From NCBI GenBank assembly GCA_964552325.1, contig CAZKHA010000038.1, positions 1 through 25,373 on the forward strand: a stretch of DNA of 25,373 nucleotides, given 5' to 3'. Positions 14,932 through 23,500 of the stretch are shown piece after piece (the stretch's first letter is position 1; every line of letters starts with the position of its first letter). A program made the position numbers and the translations under genes. The notes under the pieces were generated by a model. The model was not told the DNA's origin, made no database searches, and saw nothing but the letters and a program-made list of their open reading frames with translations. The DNA comes from CAZKCK01 sp964552325 (GTDB lineage: Bacteria > Bacteroidota > Bacteroidia > Bacteroidales > TTA-H9).

Positions 14932-15965
14932 GTAAGTTTATAAGGTCCTTTTCCTGCTTTATCGTGAATAATGCGCGCAATATCCACATTTTTTCTCAAA
15001 TCAAATTCAATAAAACCCTTAACAGCCTCATAATGTTCATCAGGAAAAATTATATGGATGTTAGGGCCTGCATCAATTGTAAAAGTTATAGGCAAATTAG
15101 TTTGTTTCCTAAAGTTTTGTATCCGCTCAATGATGGCCAATGAGGCCGGTTTCAACAACATAAATGGTTGCTCTGACGACATCATGAGGGCATGCAAGGT
15201 AAGGGCTTCTTTTTCGAGCAGTTGAGCAAAAGCTTCCCAATCGCCTTCCTTCAGAAAGGTAATCAAAGAGGCCACATGATTCTTGGCTTGCTCATAACGA
15301 GCTGCAGCAAATGGATGATTTGTCATGAGGGAATGGCCTGCGCTGCTCGACACATCCTTTACGCCTGAATGTACAATTACAATACTATCTCTCAAGCCGT
15401 TAAACATCGGATGAATTTGAGGCAGTTGTTGGGCAAAATCATCCGAAAACCGTTCAAAATGGGCATTTTTGCCCCATATGGCAAACCCATCAAATAGCGA
15501 CCGTGAAGCGCTCCCTGACCCCAACCTGGCCAATCGTGAGGCAAAACTCAACTCAAAATCATTGGTTTTGTCATTAATTTGTGAATTAAGTTCGGCAAGG
15601 CATAAGCCTAAAGCACCAAAGGCCGAGGCTGAAGAAGCGATACCAGTTGAATGTGGGAACGTATTTCGGCTGCTAATTAGAAACCTATATTGGCTAACCC
15701 ACGGGATTTCAGCAACAAGGCTATTTAAATATTTATCTATCCTATCACTAAACAATGGATTCGGTTTGCCTTCAAAGAACAACTCAACAAACGGGCTTTC
15801 GGGTGTACGGTGAAACAGCGCTACCGATGTTTCTGTGCGACAGAAATCTAGGGTAAAGCTAATGGATGGGTTGTTAGGTAATTGGCGTCCATGCTTGCCC
15901 CAGTATTTTACCAGGGCTATATTGGATGGGCACGACCAGCTTGAGCTATAAACTTCTTTTTCCAT
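14928..15965 (-). CDS. mvaD: Diphosphomevalonate decarboxylase
   Basis: 345 residues. It converts 5-diphosphomevalonate, ATP-dependently, to isopentenyl diphosphate, CO2 and phosphate. Diagnostic blocks are CPSNIALVKYWGK (12-24), the GHMP loop PHSTGIASSASA (104-115), GSGSASRSLFDGFAIWGK (149-166) with conserved R155, and TIDAGPNIHIIFP (296-308) with the catalytic Asp D298. Its length matches the family. It starts 8 bp after the GHMP kinase stop and overlaps mevalonate kinase by 4 bp. The decarboxylase and HMG-CoA reductase together firmly identify the mevalonate route instead of the MEP route. Confidence 0.93.
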   Translation of the reverse strand: MEKEVYSSSWSCPSNIALVKYWGKHGRQLPNNPSISFTLDFCRTETSVALFHRTPESPFVELFFEGKPNPLFSDRIDKYLNSLVAEIPWVSQYRFLISSRNTFPHSTGIASSASAFGALGLCLAELNSQINDKTNDFELSFASRLARLGSGSASRSLFDGFAIWGKNAHFERFSDDFAQQLPQIHPMFNGLRDSIVIVHSGVKDVSSSAGHSLMTNHPFAAARYEQAKNHVASLITFLKEGDWEAFAQLLEKEALTLHALMMSSEQPFMLLKPASLAIIERIQNFRKQTNLPITFTIDAGPNIHIIFPDEHYEAVKGFIEFDLRKNVDIARIIHDKAGKGPYKLT

Positions 15966-15973
15966 ATGGCATC

Positions 15974-16906
15974 TTAGCTTTTAACAAGTTCGTCCCACGA
16001 AAATACCACATCAACATTTTCGGCATACAAGTATTTTTTTAGCACTTGCTTTGGAAGTTTTGAAACGATGAGGGCAAAATCGCCACCCCAGGCACCCAGT
16101 GGTTTCGCAAAACCTTCCAAATGTGGAAACCGCTCCATTAGCGGGTTCTCTACCCCTAAAACACCGCTTGTAAGCTCAGTAAGTGCTTGCAAAGCATCCA
16201 TAAAACCCGCCGATGTTTCACAGTTTAAGGCCTTGTGCGTCAACACGTCAGACTGATTTATTTGATCAGTGCTAACAGCACATTTCTGATAAAAATCCTT
16301 TACGCTTTTATAAGAATCTTGTTTATTTCCGAGGTAAACCAAATACAGTTCATGGGCAAACCTTGGCGAAAATGGCACAACTTCCCAATGTGGCTCAGGT
16401 TGTAGCCCATAAAGTATTGGTTTAGACTCAAAGGCACACGCAACATCGTAGCCCGAGCCAATAGAAGTTTGTTCGTGCAACCGAATTGGATCAACACCCG
16501 CAAGATGCGCCAGATTTGCAATGAGTGCCGAACTATTTCCCAAGCCCCATTCCAAAGGAAATTCGAGTTCGGATAAAAAGCTCAAGCCTTTTGATGGGAA
16601 AAAATTTGGTTTAAGGGTTTTGAGTCCTGAAAGTACAAGGCTGATATATTGAGCATTCCGTATATTTGTTTCGGACTGGATGGCAAGAGTTTCGGAGCAA
16701 AAACTTGCTTCAAAAATTTTCTTTCCTTGGTAATGTGTTTCCCATGCCACCAGGCCTAGCCCATTAGGCTTCAAAGTCAAATGCTGCCCCAGTTTAAGTG
16801 GCACAGCTAATGCCTTGGCTCCTTTTAGCACCAAGTATTCCCCAGTAATCATTAATTTACCTGGAGCATAAGATTTTAGTGTACCACTATTTTTTAACAG
16901 GCTCAT
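15974..16906 (-). CDS. GYDIA-family GHMP kinase, probable phosphomevalonate kinase
   Basis: 310 residues. The N-terminal block YAPGKLMITGEYLVLKGAKA (13-32) is a GHMP substrate motif. WGLGNSSA (120-127) is the nucleotide loop. GSGYDVACAF (150-159) is the family hallmark, here GYDVA instead of GYDIA, and LGAWGGDFALIVS near the C-terminus takes the place of the usual motif 3. In Bacteroidota mevalonate clusters this family stands where phosphomevalonate kinase is expected. Since the operon otherwise has mevalonate kinase, decarboxylase and reductase, phosphorylation of 5-phosphomevalonate is the likely job, by elimination. The start overlaps the HMG-CoA reductase end by 20 bp. The GHMP fold is certain, the substrate inferred. 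Confidence 0.87.
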   Translation of the reverse strand: MSLLKNSGTLKSYAPGKLMITGEYLVLKGAKALAVPLKLGQHLTLKPNGLGLVAWETHYQGKKIFEASFCSETLAIQSETNIRNAQYISLVLSGLKTLKPNFFPSKGLSFLSELEFPLEWGLGNSSALIANLAHLAGVDPIRLHEQTSIGSGYDVACAFESKPILYGLQPEPHWEVVPFSPRFAHELYLVYLGNKQDSYKSVKDFYQKCAVSTDQINQSDVLTHKALNCETSAGFMDALQALTELTSGVLGVENPLMERFPHLEGFAKPLGAWGGDFALIVSKLPKQVLKKYLYAENVDVVFSWDELVKS

Positions 16907-18215
16907 TACGAAGTTTTTTCACAAACTCGCTAACCAAACTAAAGGATACTTTCTGCCCATGAAAATATTCACGAGCGGTTCGTTTTTCGTCTTCGGACGT
17001 TTCGAGTGCGTTTAAAATATTGCTTAGGTGCATCATCATATGGCCTTTTTGAATGCCCCAGGTAACCAATGCCCTGATAGCAGAAAAATTATTTGCTAGG
17101 CCAGCAGAAGCAGCAATTTGCATCAGCTCGGTGGCAGAGGGGTTTTCGAGCAACTCAAGCGAGAGCCGAGCCAATGGATGCAGCGCCGTAAGCCCGCCAA
17201 CAGTTCCCAAGCTTAAGGGTAGTGTAAGCCGATAGCGGAACCAACCCGCTGTATGATCGGTTTCGGTAAGTGCCGAATACTGGCCACTGCGAGCAGCGTA
17301 TGCATGAACGCCAGCCTCCACAGCCCTGAAATCATTGCCTGTTGCAAGCACCACTGCATCAACTCCATTCATTATCCCTTTGTTGTGAGTGGTGGCGCGT
17401 GACACATTTTTTTGTGCGATTTCAACTGCTAAGGCAAACTTATTAGAAAACTCTTCGGGAGTAAAATCGGGATGTATCTTTTTTAGGCTGGGCAACGGGC
17501 ATTCTACCATGCTTTCTACCAAGCATTCGGGGATATAGTTTGAAAGAATGGACATGATAATGACACATTTTTCAGTAGCAAAGGCTTGCGCCAAATACGC
17601 TTGCAAACCATCTGCCATTTCCTCAAGACATGAGTTGATAAAATTAGCACCCATCGAATCAACTGTATTGAACTGTACGTCAAGTTGATAATAGTTGGGT
17701 ATTAAATGAGTGGAATCAATTACTTTAACCGATAGGACCCCTCCGCCTCGCTGCATCATTTTATGCGAAAGAGGAAGGACTCGTTTAAGCAAAACATCCT
17801 CAATTTGAGCACTTTTGCTCAAAAGTTGCATTGCATTGCCCGTAAAGGTAAAGTGTACTTGTCCGGCTTTGATGGCCGAAATAATGCGCGTGTGAAAACC
17901 GCCACGATGAGCCCAAAATTTGGCTGCATTTGAAGCTGCTGCTACCACTGAACTTTCTTCAATAACCATGGGTACTTGATAGAACTTTCCGTTTATCAAG
18001 AAGTTAGGAGCTATCCCATAAGGTAAGGGAAAATTTGCAATGGTGTTTTCGCTGAATTCATCAAATCGCGATTGCAAACGATCATCCGGATGAACGAACG
18101 ACTTTAATAGTTCTGATGAAAATGAAGCATCGCCACTAAGTGAACTTATTATCTTGATCTTCTCTTCTTTAGATTGCTTTGAAAAATCTTGAAGGAAGCC
18201 GCTTGGGAGTATCAT
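16887..18215 (-). CDS. mvaA: Hydroxymethylglutaryl-CoA reductase, class II-like
   Basis: 442 residues from the ATG at 18215 (a TTG two codons earlier is less likely). It reduces HMG-CoA to mevalonate with NAD(P)H, the committed step of the pathway. It is soluble, with no membrane anchor, and its length fits bacterial class II. Catalytic residues in the pattern of the Pseudomonas mevalonii enzyme are E87 in VIEESSVVAAAS, K279 in TTHNKGIMNGVDAVVLATGN, D295 in ATGND and H392 in QKGHMMMHL. The C-terminal ALHPLARLSLELLENP and AASAGLANNFSAIRALVTWG blocks are also typical. It is the first gene of the mevalonate operon, with a -7 element 26 bp before the start. HMG-CoA synthase is not in this window. 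Confidence 0.94.
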   Translation of the reverse strand: MILPSGFLQDFSKQSKEEKIKIISSLSGDASFSSELLKSFVHPDDRLQSRFDEFSENTIANFPLPYGIAPNFLINGKFYQVPMVIEESSVVAAASNAAKFWAHRGGFHTRIISAIKAGQVHFTFTGNAMQLLSKSAQIEDVLLKRVLPLSHKMMQRGGGVLSVKVIDSTHLIPNYYQLDVQFNTVDSMGANFINSCLEEMADGLQAYLAQAFATEKCVIIMSILSNYIPECLVESMVECPLPSLKKIHPDFTPEEFSNKFALAVEIAQKNVSRATTHNKGIMNGVDAVVLATGNDFRAVEAGVHAYAARSGQYSALTETDHTAGWFRYRLTLPLSLGTVGGLTALHPLARLSLELLENPSATELMQIAASAGLANNFSAIRALVTWGIQKGHMMMHLSNILNALETSEDEKRTAREYFHGQKVSFSLVSEFVKKLRNEPVKK

Positions 18216-18231
18216 ACGCAAGTTTGTTTAA

Positions 18232-18270
18232 CTTTTACAACAAAACTATAAACAAGTTGGATTGTAAAAG
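18232..18270. promoter_or_regulatory. Inverted repeat surrounding the HMG-CoA reductase -7 element (operator candidate)
   Basis: CTTTTACAA (18232-18240) and TTGTAAAAG (18262-18270) are perfect 9-bp complements with a 21-bp spacer. The -7 element TAGTTTTG (minus strand, 18241-18248) lies directly against the left arm. A dimeric repressor bound here would block the promoter; alternatively the arms could be chance in AT-rich DNA. Confidence 0.45.
18241..18248 (-). promoter_or_regulatory. -7 promoter element of the mevalonate operon
   Basis: On the minus strand the site reads TAGTTTTG, an exact TAnnTTTG match. It is 25 bp upstream of the ATG at 18215, giving a leader of about 20 nt. Confidence 0.55.
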
Positions 18271-18271
18271 G

Positions 18272-18313
18272 TTCACGAAAGTATAAAATTATCAGCATAT
18301 CTGTTTCACGAAA
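18272..18313. promoter_or_regulatory. Direct repeat TTCACGAAA in the divergent promoter region
   Basis: TTCACGAAA occurs at 18272-18280 and 18305-18313, starts 33 bp apart, about three helical turns. The second copy is preceded by T, making the near-palindrome TTTCACGAAA. Both lie upstream of the mevalonate operon promoter and upstream of the acyl-CoA synthetase promoter, so one regulator could serve both. Confidence 0.4.
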
Positions 18314-18417
18314 AATATCCTTAACCAAACACAATACGAAAAAATCTTACTAAGCATCCTATTTACAATGAGTTACGAAGTTGACAAAAAAAATACGACG
18401 TACATTTACTTCAAAAC

Positions 18418-18448
18418 TTGGATATTGAGCGGTATAGCAATATTTTTG
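18418..18448 (+). promoter_or_regulatory. Promoter of the acyl-CoA synthetase gene
   Basis: TTG at 18418-18420 and TATTTTTG at 18441-18448 are 20 bp apart, an excellent match to the Bacteroidota promoter. It lies inside the longest possible reading frame (which opens at 18368), and the ATG at 18455 is only 6 bp after the -7 element. Transcription would start at or next to the start codon, giving a nearly leaderless mRNA. Confidence 0.65.
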
Positions 18449-18454
18449 CAAGCT

Positions 18455-20251
18455 ATGGAAGCAAATCATCTAGCGAAATTATTTATAAATAGAACCCACG
18501 AGCATAGTAATCGGGTAATGTACCGCTATCGGCAAAGGAATAAAACAGGCTGGCAATCAACAACCTGGCACCAAGCTTTTGTATCAGCCGAACAGATTTC
18601 GAAGGCATTGCTAGCAAATAAGGCTGCAAAGGGCGAAAACATTGGAATCATCAGCCCCAACTCTCCCGAGTGGTTATTGGCCGATTTTGGAATTCAAATG
18701 ATAGGCGGTGTTACCGTTCCAATGTACACCACGTCAACAGCCGATCAGTTGGAATACATTATAAACGAGGCTTGTATTCGCATTGTGTTTTCGGGAAGTG
18801 CGGAAATTACAGATCGCCTGCTACGTGTACGGGCCAAATGCCCAAGCCTGGAACACATTATTTGTAGTGAAGATTATCCAAGTGATTTGCCTCAGCCTGA
18901 TTGTACAAGTTTTAGCAACTTTTGCGAGTTAGGAGCAAAGGCCGGTAATGAGGCACAACTTCGGAACCGGATTGAACAGTTGGCCACCACCGATTTAGCT
19001 ACCATCATTTATACCTCGGGAACCACTGGCGAGCCAAAGGGTGTGCTTTTGGATCATTCAACCTTGCTTCATGCCCTAAAAATACACGACGAACGCCTTG
19101 AATTGACATCAAGCGATCGCTCACTATGTTTTTTGCCACTTTGCCATGTGTTTGAACGTTTGTGGTCTTATTATGTGATGCATAGGGGCGCGGAAAACTG
19201 GCTCTTAGACAATCCGCGTGAAATAATTGAGGTTTTGCCCCAAGTGAAACCAACGGTTATGTGTGTTGTTCCACGCTTTTTTGAGAAAACCATGGAAGGC
19301 ATTCATGCCGAAACGAAAAAATGGCCAAGCTTTAAACAGAAAATCTTTCATTGGGCAGTACGAATAGGATTAGAAGGGCTTGAGTACAAAAAGAAAAGCA
19401 AGCCATTGCCACTCGATCTAAAATTGAAAAATGCCATAGCCAATAAATTAGTCCATAGTAAATTGCGAAAAGTATTTGGAGGAAACATCCGCTTTATGCC
19501 TTGTGCAGGAGCAGCTATCTCGCCAGCCACCATCAAATTTTTTCAAGCAGTAGGCGTTTTTGTGAACTATGGTTATGGGCTTACGGAAACCTGTGCCACA
19601 GTAAGTTGCTATAAATCGGATAACTACAACCCCGATACAGCAGGAACACCCATGCCAGAAGTCAGTATTAAAATTTCGGAAGAAGGCGAAATCCTGATTA
19701 AAAGCAAAACAGTATTTACGGGCTACTATAAAAAACCAGAAGCCACCGCGGCTGTATTAAAAGATGGATGGTTTAAAACAGGCGACAAAGGTTACCTAAC
19801 TTTTGACGGTGATTTAGTGATGACTGACCGTATAAAAGATTTGTTTAAAACTTCGGGTGGCTTGTATGTTTCGCCACAAAAGCTTGAATTACTGTTTAAA
19901 AGAGACCCTATTATTGAACAGATAGTATTAGTTGGCGATAACCGCAAGTATGTTACTGCGCTCATCGTTCCAACAAATGCCATAATGGAGGAATTAGCCA
20001 ACCAACTTCAGATCGATTTTATTCCCAAAAACGAGTTTTACAAGCATCCTAAATTAGTAGATGCGCTAACTAAACGATTTGCCGTTTTACAAACCGAGTT
20101 ACAACCCCACGAACAAGTAAAACGCTTTGCCTTGCTTGACGAACCCTTTACCATCGATAACGGGCAACTTACGAGCACCCTAAAAACCAAGCGCAAAATC
20201 ATTGAAGCCTATTACCAGCCTCTCATCGAAAACTTGTACACGCATACGTAA
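18455..20251 (+). CDS. Long-chain fatty acid--CoA ligase (AMP-binding, FadD/ACSL-like)
   Basis: 598 residues from the ATG at 18455. A start at 18368 would add 29 hydrophobic residues, but a strong promoter lies within that stretch. The enzyme activates fatty acids with ATP and CoA through an acyl-AMP. The P-loop is YTSGTTGEPKG (186-196). GYGLTET (373-379) is the adenylate motif, DGWFKTGD (437-444) carries the conserved Asp, and the hinge TDRIKDLFKTSGG follows. The C-terminal catalytic Lys is K577 in LTSTLKTKRK. CFLPLCHVFERLWSYYV is typical of long-chain ACSL members. No membrane helix remains in the short form. It is transcribed divergently from the HMG-CoA reductase operon and probably monocistronic; it may serve lipid synthesis, fatty acid uptake or beta-oxidation. 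Confidence 0.92.
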   Translation: MEANHLAKLFINRTHEHSNRVMYRYRQRNKTGWQSTTWHQAFVSAEQISKALLANKAAKGENIGIISPNSPEWLLADFGIQMIGGVTVPMYTTSTADQLEYIINEACIRIVFSGSAEITDRLLRVRAKCPSLEHIICSEDYPSDLPQPDCTSFSNFCELGAKAGNEAQLRNRIEQLATTDLATIIYTSGTTGEPKGVLLDHSTLLHALKIHDERLELTSSDRSLCFLPLCHVFERLWSYYVMHRGAENWLLDNPREIIEVLPQVKPTVMCVVPRFFEKTMEGIHAETKKWPSFKQKIFHWAVRIGLEGLEYKKKSKPLPLDLKLKNAIANKLVHSKLRKVFGGNIRFMPCAGAAISPATIKFFQAVGVFVNYGYGLTETCATVSCYKSDNYNPDTAGTPMPEVSIKISEEGEILIKSKTVFTGYYKKPEATAAVLKDGWFKTGDKGYLTFDGDLVMTDRIKDLFKTSGGLYVSPQKLELLFKRDPIIEQIVLVGDNRKYVTALIVPTNAIMEELANQLQIDFIPKNEFYKHPKLVDALTKRFAVLQTELQPHEQVKRFALLDEPFTIDNGQLTSTLKTKRKIIEAYYQPLIENLYTHT

Positions 20252-20525
20252 GCTTCTGCCTTCATTACATGGGATCATTGCATCTATTAATCTTCGCATG
20301 ATCAGCCGCTATAACAATGAAGAGCCCAAAGACTTATTAAAACTTTAGAATTATTTAACATTACAAATCAACAATAAATCTACTATTTATCAGGCAATTA
20401 CATTGGCACAAAGAAATTTGGGCATAGGATAGCTGTGTTCATACGCAAACATGCAGTTTTATAAGTATAAATTACTATATTTGGTGTCGCATTCTAAAAA
20501 AGTACAAATCCTAACCAAAAAAGCT
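20252..20525. other. Intergenic region before the right beta-helix gene
   Basis: A weak stem GATCATTGC/GCATGATC (20273-20281, 20296-20303) follows the synthetase stop and may aid termination. The rest is AT-rich and featureless up to the -7 element at 20476-20483. Confidence 0.4.
20476..20483 (+). promoter_or_regulatory. -7 promoter element of the right beta-helix gene
   Basis: TATATTTG is an exact TAnnTTTG match and the same octamer as before the left paralogue. It lies downstream of an in-frame ATG at 20451, so that ATG would not be on the transcript. This supports the start at 20526. Confidence 0.6.
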
Positions 20526-23500
20526 ATGAAAAGCCTTTCAATTACAATCCTTTTAGTGTTTTTTTACGTTTATGGATCCGCTGAGCTTTCCGGCCCAAAA
20601 AGTATTCCGGGTGATTATGCGAGCATTCAAGCAGCCATTACCGCACTTAACACAAGTGGCGTTGGTGCAGGCGGGGTTACCTTTAACGTGGCGGCAGGGC
20701 ATACCGAAACCTTTACATCGACAACTGCTGGCACCATAACCGTCACAGGTACAGTTCTAAACCCCATTGTTTTCCAAAAGTCTGGCAGTGGAAACAATCC
20801 AAAAATAACTGCAGCAACAGGGGTTGGTGCTAGAGATGGTTTTATTAAACTTTCTGGTACCGATTACATTACCTTTGATGGTATAGATTTGCAGGAGGCT
20901 TCAGCAAACAACAATTCCACCAAACAGATGGAATGGGGTTATGCACTGGTTAAAAAGAGCAGCTCAGCCCCAATTGATGGTTGCTCGTTTGTAATCATCA
21001 AAAACTGTAGCATAAACCTCACGCAATCAAACACCAACACAAGGGGAATTTATGTTGCCCACCATACGGCCACAAGCACATCAACACCAAACAATCCAAC
21101 CACCCTGGATGATGTTCACAGCAATTGCAGTTTCTCCAACAACACGATAAGCAATTGCAACATTCCAATCAGCCTAGTAGGTTACAACGCACCGTCGCCC
21201 TACACCTTATTTGACCAAAACATGAAAGTTGGGGTTGATGGCGGAAACACCCTCAGCAACTTTGCAGGAGGTCAAGGAATTTATACGAAATGGCAGTACA
21301 ATGTTCAAATAGCCAACAACACGATTACAGAAACTGTTGGGTCAAACAGTCCCATTTATGGCATCCGTGTAGAAGCCGCATTACGGGCGCCTGCTACTAT
21401 CCACAACAACACCATTAGCCTGAAAAACGGAATTTCGGCAACAACCGCTATCTATGGGATTTCGTGTGGTTCAGGGAGCAGTGTTACCGGAAACACTTGT
21501 GTAGTTACAATTTCGAATAACATTATCCAAAACTGTTCGTACGGCTTTAACGGATCTACCGGATTTAATGGCATTTATATGGAGTCGAGCCCTGACACCT
21601 TGTACTTAATCAACAACCAGGTTTTGAACAACAACATGCAGGGCAATGGGAGCTTCTTCGGAATCTACACAAACAACCCGCTGGTCGCCGTGATAACCGG
21701 AAACACTGTATCAGGAAACAGCAAAACAGGTTCTTTCGGATATTTTTATGGAATCAAGGCCGGTCTTTCTAAGGTTCTTTTTGATGATAACACCCTATCA
21801 AATAACACGTTCAATCTTTCAACAGGAAATTCGGTGAGTTATTTAGCCGCTTATTATAATGATATGGCTCAAAACCAAGAGATAATTTCGAACAATACAA
21901 TTTCCGGACTAAGTTTTACAGGCACTACCACAGGTACCATGTCAATTGATGGGATTTATGCTACCAATACCACAAAAAAAGTTATTTATAACAATACCAT
22001 AAGCAATCTCACTATACCCAATGGCCATGTATTTGGTTTGAATGTACCCTCGGCTGTTAATCTTGACATCCATCACAACCAGATATATGGTATTACGAAT
22101 CAAATTGGAGCATCGTCAGATGTGGATGTTCGGGGGGTTTATGTAAACACTTTTGACACCCTTAATTTCCACAACAATTTTATTTCGGATTTAAACGCTC
22201 CACAAGCCAATGCGGCACATGCGCTGGCCGGTTTTTATATTGGTGCAAGCCCTTCGTTTGGGCAACTAGCCTATGTGCGTTACAACACCATTTACCTTAA
22301 CGCAAGCAGTTCCGGGGCATTATTTGGAACATCTGCATTTTATTGTGGCTATGCCGGCATTTCAAACTACTTGATTTTGACTTCTCATAACAACATCTTT
22401 ATTGATAAATCTACACCCAACGATTGGGGCAAAGCTGTTGCATTCAGGCGAGGGGGTGTAAACATGCTTAGCTTCGACCCAGCTTCTGATAACAACAACC
22501 TGTACGCCGGAATACCAGGGCCAAACAACCTGATTTATGACGATGGCCTGTTCTCGTTTCAAACACTGACCGAGTACAAGGCCTGGATGATGCCCCGCGA
22601 GCAGCACGCCGTTTCGGAAAATACAAGCTTCATTAATACACTTACCAAACCCTATGACCTGCATGTAGATGCAAGCATACCAACACAATGCGAGAGTTCG
22701 GCCCTTGAAATTACTTCGCCTGCAACGCTGGACTTTGACTTTGATTATGATTTGCGGTTCCCTAACCCAGGGTATCCTGATTTTTCAGGAGCTCCGGCCA
22801 CCAAGCCAGATATAGGGGCTGATGAATTTGCTGGGATTCACCTGGATTTAGTTCCACCAACCATCAGTTACACAGGCCTTCAAGTTACTGGTTATACAGG
22901 AGATAGGACCTTAATGGCTACCATTACCGACGACTATTCAGGAGTTCCGATTGCTGGCATAGGCTTGCCCGTGCTTTATTGGAAAATTAACCTGGCTGGA
23001 CCCTGGCTTTCAGCACAAGGCACATTTGTTTCATCAAGTGTTTACCTTTTTACATTTGGTGATGGAGCTGTAAATGGAGACACTGTTTATTATTACGTTG
23101 CGGCTCAAGACCTTGCCGCTATCCCCAATGTTGCCGTTAATCCACCCGACCTCGCGACAGGGCTTGGCAGCAACCCACCTTCGTGCACTGACGTTCCATA
23201 CCCCAATTTATACCCTATATCAGGTATGTGTGGAACCTACTATGTTGGCAGCGGACAAGACTTTGAAAATCTGAATGCTGCACTTACCAGGCTGAATCAA
23301 AGCGAACTTACTTGCCCAGTTGAACTACTGCTCACCGATTCAATAAACGTCAGTGTTTCGCACACCATTTATCCCATTTACGGCAGTAGCCCCATAAATA
23401 CCGTAACCATAAAGCCCGCACCCACTAAGAATGTGGTTTTAACGGCCTTTTCATTTTCAGGAGTATTCAATATTCAGGGAGTATCCAATTTTATAATTGA

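Noticed and set aside
20451..20525. Upstream ATG of the right beta-helix gene
   Set aside because: A -7 promoter element lies downstream of it, and the extra residues precede a complete signal peptide that aligns with the paralogue.
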